Positions 1-5,865 of a stretch of 15,749 bases of DNA are shown piece by piece. The notes below the pieces were generated by a model. That model saw nothing but the letters and a program-made list of their open reading frames with translations, was not told the origin of the DNA and ran no database searches. The stretch is from Candidatus Neomicrothrix sp. UBA6944. Its GTDB lineage: Bacteria > Actinomycetota > Acidimicrobiia > Acidimicrobiales > Poriferisodalaceae. The stretch lies in assembly GCA_002448715.1 (NCBI GenBank), contig DJZU01000086.1, positions 1-15,749 of the forward strand, given 5' to 3'. The translations under genes were made by a program, and so were the position numbers. How positions within the stretch are numbered: position 1 is the first letter of the stretch; each line of letters starts with the position of its first letter.

Positions 1-43
1 CGGGTAGATTTGAACGTGGATTCATGCTGTGAATTTGCGTAGT

Positions 44-65
44 GTGAGGTTCCTCGGAATCTCAC
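44..65. promoter_or_regulatory. 22-base imperfect palindrome in the leader
   Basis: Arms at 44-53 (GTGAGGTTCC) and 56-65 (GGAATCTCAC) pair at 9 of 10 positions around a 2-base centre. The element ends 49 bases before the first start codon of the apparent operon. Its symmetry suits an operator for a dimeric regulator. The single mismatch would be a G.U pair in RNA, so a leader hairpin is also possible. No T-tract follows, so it does not look like an intrinsic terminator. I could not place a convincing -35/-10 pair beside it. The regulator is unknown and the function is inferred. Confidence 0.35.
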
Positions 66-114
66 CAAGATTCAGTAAGCACGCACCGATAGTGAGCACC
101 AGACGGGAGGACCA

Positions 115-552
115 GTGGTCGCACTTGTGACATCAATTCTGATCACCGGTCTAATGATTTATGGGGTCGTGGCATATGGCCGACGTCGGCCTATTGATCG
201 CCCAACTTCTTGGGGTGAAGCGATGGTGGGCGCGACCTTTGTTTTTATGCTCTTCCTCATGGTTTTCGGTGTCGTACCCGATCGCTGGGTTCGGCTTACC
301 GATAACGAGTGGGGATGGTCCGTCGAGCGGATGTTGTTCACAGAAGGTCAGTTCATTGATGGAGATCCCATCACGTTCCCGCCTATGCGGATGGATTTGA
401 AGAAACTTTCGGACATTGTCGTGGTTGTCGAACACATTGTGGCCCTTGCCGGATTGCCGTTCCTCTGGCTTTGGTGGCAAAAACGAGATGAAAAGAAACC
501 CGTTGCTGAGCCCGTATCAGATTTCGGCCGACCACTTATGAAGGGAAATTGA
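115..552 (+). CDS. small three-helix membrane protein of unknown function, first gene of the bc module
   Basis: A 145-residue protein that I do not recognise as a named family. It starts at GTG 115, four bases after GGGAGG (105-110). Three hydrophobic segments are visible, at about residues 3-21, 35-53 and 100-121. An arginine-rich loop (YGRRRPIDRP) follows the first, and a lysine/arginine-rich tail (WQKRDEKK) follows the third. By the positive-inside rule the N-terminus is outside, residues 54-99 form an extracytoplasmic loop, and the C-terminus is cytoplasmic. There are no cysteines or heme motifs; His107 lies in the third helix. The stop is separated from the ferredoxin start by one base, which suggests coupled translation and a role as an accessory or assembly subunit of the cytochrome b complex. 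That role rests on position only. Confidence 0.8.
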   Translation: MVALVTSILITGLMIYGVVAYGRRRPIDRPTSWGEAMVGATFVFMLFLMVFGVVPDRWVRLTDNEWGWSVERMLFTEGQFIDGDPITFPPMRMDLKKLSDIVVVVEHIVALAGLPFLWLWWQKRDEKKPVAEPVSDFGRPLMKGN

Positions 553-553
553 G

Positions 554-970
554 ATGGCCACAACTGAAGCCAACCCTCCTATGCCCCGATTTGTGGATGA
601 CTATGTATTGCAAACGGTCGATGCCGACTATCTAGCTGCAGCTGTTAAACCGAAACAGTTCATCAACATTGACCAATCCGAGTGCATCCAATGCGAAGGG
701 TGTGTGGACATCTGCCCGTGGAAATGCATTCATTACATCGCTGTTGAAGCTGTCGACGAAGCCATTGACGCCGACATGCCTGGATTGGACCCGGCCGACA
801 ATGCAATTTTCATAATTGATGATGACGTGTGCACTAGATGCGCCCTTTGCGTGGACAGGTGTCCTACTGGTGTCATCACACTCGGCAAGATCGTCGACGA
901 CCCTCCAGCAGATGGCGATCAGCATGAGCGAACCCACACACACGGCTACGCCTACGGCATGCGACTCTGA
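554..970 (+). CDS. 2[4Fe-4S] ferredoxin-type protein linked to cytochrome b
   Basis: A 138-residue soluble iron-sulfur protein. Two CxxCxxCxxxCP motifs are complete: C44, C47, C50, C54 and C93, C96, C99, C103, each able to supply ligands for a [4Fe-4S] cluster. An extra Cys58 follows the first motif. The motifs are about 38 residues apart, with an acidic insert (residues 65-90) between them, so the protein is longer than minimal clostridial ferredoxins and recalls the NuoI cluster domain. The tail is histidine-rich (H124, H128, H130). There is no signal peptide or membrane segment, so it should act in the cytoplasm. AAGGGA (541-546) lies 7 bases before the ATG. It sits between an unknown membrane protein and the b6-like gene, so it may exchange electrons with that complex. 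This is inference; a general electron carrier or an assembly role is also possible. Confidence 0.92.
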   Translation: MATTEANPPMPRFVDDYVLQTVDADYLAAAVKPKQFINIDQSECIQCEGCVDICPWKCIHYIAVEAVDEAIDADMPGLDPADNAIFIIDDDVCTRCALCVDRCPTGVITLGKIVDDPPADGDQHERTHTHGYAYGMRL

Positions 971-986
971 GGAATAGACCAATCAA

Positions 987-1781
987 ATGGCAAATAGCAT
1001 CGAAAAACCAAAACAGTCGCTTCCTGAGAAGTTGCAACAAGGTGCCACGGCCGCCGCAGATTGGATGCAAGACAGCCAGTTCTGGACGTCAATTTTTAGA
1101 CCCGGATCTATCTTCCGTAAGGGTTATACCGACAGTCCAAGGAATAGGTCTTATGTAATTATGAACAGCGTTTTGTATCACCTTCATCCAGTGAAGGTGA
1201 AGCGTCACGCTGTCAAGGTCAGTTACACCCTCTGCCTCGGAGGCCTGAGTTTCTTTCTATTCATACTGCTGACTATTACTGGCATCTTCTTGATGTTCTT
1301 CTACCGGCCGACAGCCGCCGCCGCGTGGAGCGACATCGAGTCGCTACATACCCAGGTCAGTTTTGGGCTTTTGGTGCGCAATATGCATAGGTGGGGAGCC
1401 CACTTAATGACCCTGTCGGTCTTTTTACACATGGCTCGAGTCTTCTATCACGGCGCGTACAAAGCACCGCGCGAATTCAACTGGGTGGTTGGCGTAATCC
1501 TTCTCAAACTCACGCTATTGCTGGCTTTCACCGGTTATTTACTTCCCTGGGACCAGTTGGCCTTATGGGCGGTAACGGTGGGAACCAACATGATGGGATT
1601 CACACCAGTTTTCGGGGACCAAGTGCGTTTTGTGCTCCTAGGAGGCAAACAAATTGGCGCTGAAACACTGCTCCGATGGTATGTGCTCCACGTACTAATG
1701 CTCCCATTCGTCTTAGTTATTTTCCTAGCAATTCATTTTTGGAGAGTCCGCAAAGACGGCGGCATCTCTGGACCGCTCTAG
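987..1781 (+). CDS. petB: cytochrome b6-like subunit of a bc complex (N-terminal half of cytochrome b)
   Basis: Membrane core of a quinol:cytochrome c oxidoreductase, 264 residues, carrying both b hemes. Four ligand histidines are visible: H134 (RNMHRW) with H148 (FLHM), and H235 (VLHV) with H250 (AIHFWRVRK). H235 and H250 are separated by 14 residues, the b6f-type spacing rather than the 13 of mitochondrial-type cytochrome b. Cys83 in CLGG aligns without gaps, through to YRPT, with the b6 cysteine that covalently binds heme c_n. PWDQ (187-190) and the C-terminal ISGPL are also b6-like. The protein ends after the fourth helix, as b6 does, and the other half of cytochrome b is the next gene. 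A hydrophilic extension of about 60 residues precedes the family core. ATG 987 is 16 bases after the ferredoxin stop; the only Shine-Dalgarno candidate (GAGGA, 969-973) is somewhat distant. Confidence 0.95.
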   Translation: MANSIEKPKQSLPEKLQQGATAAADWMQDSQFWTSIFRPGSIFRKGYTDSPRNRSYVIMNSVLYHLHPVKVKRHAVKVSYTLCLGGLSFFLFILLTITGIFLMFFYRPTAAAAWSDIESLHTQVSFGLLVRNMHRWGAHLMTLSVFLHMARVFYHGAYKAPREFNWVVGVILLKLTLLLAFTGYLLPWDQLALWAVTVGTNMMGFTPVFGDQVRFVLLGGKQIGAETLLRWYVLHVLMLPFVLVIFLAIHFWRVRKDGGISGPL

Positions 1782-1802
1782 ATCGGGAGGTGAAACAAAC
1801 CC

Positions 1803-2522
1803 ATGACTGAAATTCCTGAACATCTTCTCAAAAGAAGCCAAGATGCTAAAGCAAAGGCAGACGGTGGATCCGCGCCCTCAGAGGACGTTGTCGCGACTTC
1901 GGACGACGACGGCGAAACCATCCCACGTTCTTTGCTTGAACAAAGTCAACAAGAGGGTGGTCCTGCCCCAGCGGCTGGTGGCGTAGCCACCATTGCGCCC
2001 CCGGCTATGGCGGGACCCAGTGGAAATACTCACAGGTTATTGACGGTGGTCAAATCAGGTTCGATCCAAGACGTCAAAGCCAACCCGGGCGACAAGGTTC
2101 ACGTTTGGCCCCACCTACTTGCCCCCGAATTCACAGCAGCTCTCTTTATCACCGCCTTCACGCTCGCATTTTCTCTCTTTATAAACGCCCCATTGCTTGA
2201 ACTCGCAAACCACAACGCAACCCCCAACCCATCTAAAGCTCCTTGGTATTTCCTTGGGCTTCAAGAATTGTTAACGATGTTTGATCCGATGATCGCAGGA
2301 GTAACCATCCCGGGCATTGTCCTAGTCTTGCTGGGGTTTGCTCCTTACATCGATCGCAATCCGTCGAACGCACCCGAAGATCGCAAGTTCGCGATCTGTA
2401 TACAGACCATTCACTTGATGTTCTGGGCGGTACTCGTCATCATTGGCTCCTTTTTCCGGGGTCAAGGTTTCAACTTCACCTATCCGTGGGATACCGGTCT
2501 CCACGGGATCTTCCACCTATAG
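1803..2522 (+). CDS. petD: cytochrome b C-terminal half, subunit IV-like
   Basis: A 239-residue partner of the b6-like protein, completing the quinol-oxidation (Qo) site. Three membrane segments are visible, at about residues 109-127, 167-182 and 203-217, as in subunit IV of b6f. The Qo motif, usually PEWY, reads APWY (residues 146-149, in NPSKAPWYFLGLQEL), so the glutamate position is proline. The protein has a hydrophilic extension of about 100 residues, rich in Ala, Gly, Pro, Asp and Glu and probably cytoplasmic. This extension contains a duplicated short motif, IPEHLLKRSQ (4-13) and IPRSLLEQSQ (40-49). The C-terminus (GSFFRGQGFNFTYPW) extends past the third helix. A strong GGGAGGTG lies upstream of the ATG at 1785-1792. 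The gene follows the b6-like gene by 21 bases and precedes the Rieske gene by 10. Confidence 0.93.
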   Translation: MTEIPEHLLKRSQDAKAKADGGSAPSEDVVATSDDDGETIPRSLLEQSQQEGGPAPAAGGVATIAPPAMAGPSGNTHRLLTVVKSGSIQDVKANPGDKVHVWPHLLAPEFTAALFITAFTLAFSLFINAPLLELANHNATPNPSKAPWYFLGLQELLTMFDPMIAGVTIPGIVLVLLGFAPYIDRNPSNAPEDRKFAICIQTIHLMFWAVLVIIGSFFRGQGFNFTYPWDTGLHGIFHL

Positions 2523-2525
2523 GAG
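2521..2525 (+). promoter_or_regulatory. ribosome binding site fixing the Rieske start
   Basis: AGGAG lies 7 bases before GTG 2533 and overlaps the stop codon of the preceding cytochrome b gene. It supports GTG 2533 over the in-frame ATG at 2443, which would overlap the upstream gene by 80 bases and add 30 unlikely residues. Confidence 0.7.
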
Positions 2526-2532
2526 CAGCACA

Positions 2533-3384
2533 GTGTCAAGCGGTACGGTCATCGCCATAGCTATACCTGTGCTAATAGCGCTGGCTGCGGTGGTCGGTTT
2601 CACGTCTCTACGTCGACGAGATGCTCAAGGCCTGGGCCGTTTGTCGCGCGAAACTCGAAAGCGAGACGCAGGCGCGATGACGGTAACTGCTGCCAGCGAC
2701 GAGGCTAAAGAACTTGAGCGTTCGGTAGCTTTAGCGAGAGTAACTACCGACGTTGCTATTCCGGAACCTGCCGTGCCTGCGGAATGGACCCCTCCTGACC
2801 CCGAAGAAGTTGGAGTAACCCGCCGACAATTCCTAAATCGTGCATCAATCACGCTGATGACTATGGGCCTATCAGCGTTTGGTGCTGCCAATATCGCCTT
2901 CTTGTGGCCACGCCCCACAGGAGGATTTGGCTCGAAGGTGAAAATCGGGACCATTACGTCGGTAAATGACTTGATCTCCTCATCTTCTCCGGCAGTCAAC
3001 TTCTCTTACTTTTCAGAAGCGCAGACTTACTTGCAGCCCTTCCCAATGGATACAGCAACGCAGCAAGCAGCTGAGGTTGTTTACTCTGGCGTTATTTTAG
3101 AAGGCATTAAAATGGGTTATGTGGCCCTTTGGCAAAAGTGCCCCCACCTTGGATGCAAAGTGCCTGTATGTGGAACCTCTCAGTGGTTTGAGTGCCCGTG
3201 TCACGGTTCGCAGTACAACAGGGTCGGAGAAAAGAAAGTCGGTCCCGCGCCGCGAGGCATGGATCGCTTTCCTGTCATTATCGACGGCGACAAAGTAATT
3301 ATTGACACGGGCAGCCCATCACAAGGCCCTCCTATAGGGACCGACACCACCGGACAAGGCCTAGAAGGGCCTCACTGCGCGTGA
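2533..3384 (+). CDS. qcrA: Rieske [2Fe-2S] iron-sulfur subunit of the bc complex
   Basis: A 283-residue protein that takes the first electron from quinol at the Qo site and passes it to cytochrome c. Box I is CPHLGC (203-208) and box II is CPCHGS (221-226). They supply the Cys/His cluster ligands and the disulfide cysteines. An additional cysteine lies at 213 (VPVCGTS), and another is next to last in the chain. A twin-arginine motif (TRRQFLNRA, R97-R98) precedes a hydrophobic anchor at about 105-124, as expected for Tat-dependent export of a folded Rieske domain. Unusually, an additional hydrophobic helix (about residues 4-22) followed by SLRRRD comes first. The two helices are separated by about 75 hydrophilic residues, presumably cytoplasmic. 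This differs from the single anchor of most Rieske proteins and from the three-helix actinobacterial QcrA. GTG 2533 is chosen for its ribosome binding site and its position after the upstream stop. Confidence 0.94.
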   Translation: MSSGTVIAIAIPVLIALAAVVGFTSLRRRDAQGLGRLSRETRKRDAGAMTVTAASDEAKELERSVALARVTTDVAIPEPAVPAEWTPPDPEEVGVTRRQFLNRASITLMTMGLSAFGAANIAFLWPRPTGGFGSKVKIGTITSVNDLISSSSPAVNFSYFSEAQTYLQPFPMDTATQQAAEVVYSGVILEGIKMGYVALWQKCPHLGCKVPVCGTSQWFECPCHGSQYNRVGEKKVGPAPRGMDRFPVIIDGDKVIIDTGSPSQGPPIGTDTTGQGLEGPHCA

Positions 3385-3439
3385 TTGATTACTTTCCGTC
3401 CGCACGTACTCGCCAGGTGATGGTAGGAGTCGACAAACA

Positions 3440-4552
3440 GTGATGTATGCCGCCACCACAGAGCGTTCGATCGCGATGGTCTTACTGGCCGTTGTGGTTG
3501 TTGGGTGGGCGATTTATGTCTTCGTAAACATCCGACGCAGCAAACGCGAGGTTGGAAGCGAGATTGAATTAGCTGCAAACCGTGGCTCACTGCCAGATGA
3601 CGAAGTTCTAGAAGGGAGCCGTTTAGAACAAGTCCAAGCGTTTGGTGTTCTCATGCTCCTGATAATTGCGCTGGTATTGCCCATTTACTGGCTGCGAGAA
3701 GGTGGTCGTCGCGCTGGGGCAGAAGTTGGGTTCAGCCAACGTGCTGCTGACGCTGGTGAGCGATTAGCAGAGGAACTCGAATGTGTTGTGTGTCACGGAG
3801 CTGATCTGGGCGGCGCTAACTACGCGCCGGTAGTGCTTGATATAGGTAATCAGTTCAGCGATGAGGACACCTACATTGTTAAGACCACGTGGCGCGCACC
3901 AGCGCTAGACACTGTCTTTAGTCGCTTTGATACGGATGCTGAAAATCTTGATGAGGTCGACGAAGTGCGCCAAATCCTCAACTACGGCAGGGGAGTGATG
4001 CCCGCTTGGGGACTTCCCGGAGGTGGTCCCCTGACCTCACAAGAAATCGACAACATCATTGCCTGGTTATGGAGAGAACGTCTTTCCGATGCAGAGGTTC
4101 AAGAACTTGCCACTGCTGCGAAGCAACAAGAAATGAGTCGTAGCCCGGAGAAATCTGAAGGCCAGGTATTGTTTGAGCTTCATTGTGCGCGCTGTCACAC
4201 GCCTCGATGGCCTGCCAGAGGGCCGGCGCAGCTACCCAATAATGGTGGCGAAGTTCAAGTACTGCCCGGGCCGCCAGGTTCAGGACGGTACGGGCCAGCG
4301 CTTAACAGCGTGAGTCTCAAGCGGCTTTTCCCTGATATAGAAGACCAAATTGCATTTATTACCTCCGGTGCCGCCGACAATGTCGCATACGGTGAGTTCG
4401 CTCGTTTAGGAAACTACGGAATGCCTGGATTCGGCAGGGTGCTATCACAAGAAGAAATTCGTGCGATCTCAGAATATGAACGCAGCTTGGATGCAGCTGA
4501 ACAGTCAACTGTCCAGTTTGCTGAATTACACACCGCGAAGGACAACCAATGA
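3440..4552 (+). CDS. membrane-anchored diheme cytochrome c
   Basis: A 370-residue c-type cytochrome, the likely electron acceptor from Rieske and carrier to a terminal oxidase. Two heme-attachment motifs are visible, CVVCH (115-119) and CARCH (249-253). The likely distal methionines are M187 (GVMPAWG) and M328 (YGMPGFG), which gives two class I-like domains in tandem. The N-terminus has two membrane helices (about 11-30 and 66-84) separated by a charged loop starting IRRSKRE, so both ends of the hairpin face outward and the heme domains lie outside the membrane. In mycobacterial QcrC the heme domains instead precede the membrane anchor. The start is GTG 3440, 10 bases after TAGGAG (3424-3429); the adjacent ATG 3443 is one codon later and cannot be excluded. 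The stop overlaps the next start by four bases (ATGA). Confidence 0.93.
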   Translation: MMYAATTERSIAMVLLAVVVVGWAIYVFVNIRRSKREVGSEIELAANRGSLPDDEVLEGSRLEQVQAFGVLMLLIIALVLPIYWLREGGRRAGAEVGFSQRAADAGERLAEELECVVCHGADLGGANYAPVVLDIGNQFSDEDTYIVKTTWRAPALDTVFSRFDTDAENLDEVDEVRQILNYGRGVMPAWGLPGGGPLTSQEIDNIIAWLWRERLSDAEVQELATAAKQQEMSRSPEKSEGQVLFELHCARCHTPRWPARGPAQLPNNGGEVQVLPGPPGSGRYGPALNSVSLKRLFPDIEDQIAFITSGAADNVAYGEFARLGNYGMPGFGRVLSQEEIRAISEYERSLDAAEQSTVQFAELHTAKDNQ

Positions 4553-5370
4553 ACTTCATCGCATTAGTTGGCTGGGATCCGGTTCTAACTGGCTATCTGG
4601 CGGTCCTTCTTGGGATCCTTGTTCTCTGTGGTTCCGTATACCTATTACTGGCGACCAACCTTGGAGTTAGGTTGGGATTCCTCGTTGCATGGACTGGCTT
4701 TTGGGCGTGGAACCTGCTGATGGGGATCATCTGGTGGTTCTTCGGCATCGGCTGGGTTGGCCATGGTCCGACGTGGGAAGTAACTCACGTCAGCACCAAC
4801 CCGGACGCAGTGCCCATAGAACTTGTCCAAGAGTTGTCGAATGAGGTGAACGCAGCACCGGGCAGTGGATGGGAAGTTGTGATCTCGCCTGATGCTCGAG
4901 CAACAGCAGATGCAGCCGTTGTATGTAATGACACCGATCCTCGTCGCTTAGAAACGGTTAACACCTGTTTGTTCAGTGCTGCAACGGACTATCAAGTTCA
5001 CCGGGTTATGCGAATTGGCGGCGAACGCTACCGACCTTTGGGGATACCGGATAATGCCGTAACCCAATACTTTATTCCCAGTCGAGGTCGGCCGCATTAT
5101 TCCGTAGTGCAACTGCAGCCCTACAAACCCACTCCAGACATTGATCCCAACAAGCTGGGTGACGACGGCAAGGTTCTGTTGCCGGAAGCAGTACTAGACG
5201 ACTCAGCGCCCATCTACACAGTCGTGATGGTGCGAGACCAAGGCAACCTTAGGTTGCGCCCTGCATTGGTCACGATCTTCTCGGGTTTGCTCTTTGGTTT
5301 AGGTTGCTACCACCTCCACCGACGGGATCAGGCCATATGGGCCGTCCGGGAAGCAGCAGGAACTGAATAG
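4549..5370 (+). CDS. unknown membrane protein with a large extracytoplasmic domain, between the bc and nuo genes
   Basis: A 273-residue protein that I do not recognise. Membrane segments are predicted at about 13-35, 43-66 and 238-256. Basic residues in the loop after the first helix and in the tail after the third (HLHRRD) place residues 67-237 outside the membrane. That domain is rich in aromatic residues and proline, lacks heme or iron-sulfur motifs, and has only two cysteines (C126 and C140), a possible disulfide. ATG 4549 overlaps the cytochrome c stop as ATGA, which implies translational coupling, and 18 bases separate the gene from nuoA. It is therefore tied to the cytochrome c gene and bridges the two complexes. 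An accessory subunit, assembly factor or supercomplex spacer would fit, but none is shown by the sequence. Confidence 0.85.
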   Translation: MNFIALVGWDPVLTGYLAVLLGILVLCGSVYLLLATNLGVRLGFLVAWTGFWAWNLLMGIIWWFFGIGWVGHGPTWEVTHVSTNPDAVPIELVQELSNEVNAAPGSGWEVVISPDARATADAAVVCNDTDPRRLETVNTCLFSAATDYQVHRVMRIGGERYRPLGIPDNAVTQYFIPSRGRPHYSVVQLQPYKPTPDIDPNKLGDDGKVLLPEAVLDDSAPIYTVVMVRDQGNLRLRPALVTIFSGLLFGLGCYHLHRRDQAIWAVREAAGTE

Positions 5371-5388
5371 GGGAAGGGGCAAATTGAA

Positions 5389-5865
5389 ATGGAGCAATAT
5401 CTCCCGGTTCTGACCCTTGGAATACTTGGGGTACTTTTTGTCCTGCTGAGCATTATTTCCTCCCGTCTTTTAGCCCCGGAGCGAAACACACTGGCAAAAA
5501 GATCTGCCTATGAATGTGGGATCACAGACCAAGCTGCCATTCCGGAACGATTTCCAGTCAAGTTCTATCTGGTCGCGATGCTCTTCATTATGTTCGACAT
5601 TGAAATTGTCTTCCTCTACCCGTGGGCCGTAGCCAATGACGAACTTGGTCTTTTCGGTCTAGTAGCTATGACTATTTTCGCCGGAATTTTCTTTCTTTCC
5701 TTCGTCTACGAATTGGCCAAAGGTGGGTTGAACTGGGGTCCCGGCCGTCGCATACAGACGCCAGCCACTAGCCCTGAACGAACCACGGCCTCCACCGTCA
5801 GAAAGGTGGGGCTTGAAGGACGAATGGAATTAGCGGCCACCACCGATGACTCCGAGGTGGCTTAA
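5389..5865 (+). CDS. nuoA: NADH-quinone oxidoreductase subunit A
   Basis: Small membrane subunit at the junction of the peripheral and membrane arms of complex I, beside the quinone cavity. The family signatures are clear: YECG (41-44), with the loop cysteine at 43, and KFYLVAMLFIMFDIEIVFLY (58-77), with the conserved acidic residues D70 and E72. There are three membrane helices (about 6-25, 58-78, 88-107). At 158 residues it exceeds the usual 120-140. The excess is a hydrophilic tail after LNWGPGRR, ending in an acidic stretch. ATG 5389 follows AAGGGG (5374-5379) by 9 bases, one of the better ribosome binding sites in the window and suited to beginning the nuo section. The stop and the nuoB start share one base (TAATG). 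Confidence 0.97.
   Translation: MEQYLPVLTLGILGVLFVLLSIISSRLLAPERNTLAKRSAYECGITDQAAIPERFPVKFYLVAMLFIMFDIEIVFLYPWAVANDELGLFGLVAMTIFAGIFFLSFVYELAKGGLNWGPGRRIQTPATSPERTTASTVRKVGLEGRMELAATTDDSEVA

Noticed and set aside
44..75. Leader palindrome as an intrinsic terminator of an upstream gene
   Set aside because: No run of T follows the symmetry, and the loop would be only two to four bases.
554..970. Ferredoxin gene as a displaced second nuoI
   Set aside because: The cluster motifs are similar, but it lacks the NuoI N-terminal docking segment and the GERYGYVYEI linker, and a complete nuoI is present at 13911-14561.
2443..2532. Upstream in-frame ATG for the Rieske gene
   Set aside because: It would overlap the cytochrome b gene by 80 bases and add residues unlike a Rieske N-terminus. 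GTG 2533 has AGGAG at an ideal distance.
3385..3439. Largest intergenic gap (55 bases) as a promoter or terminator
   Set aside because: No convincing -35/-10 pair, no GC-rich hairpin with a T-tract, and only a ribosome binding site (TAGGAG) for the cytochrome c gene.
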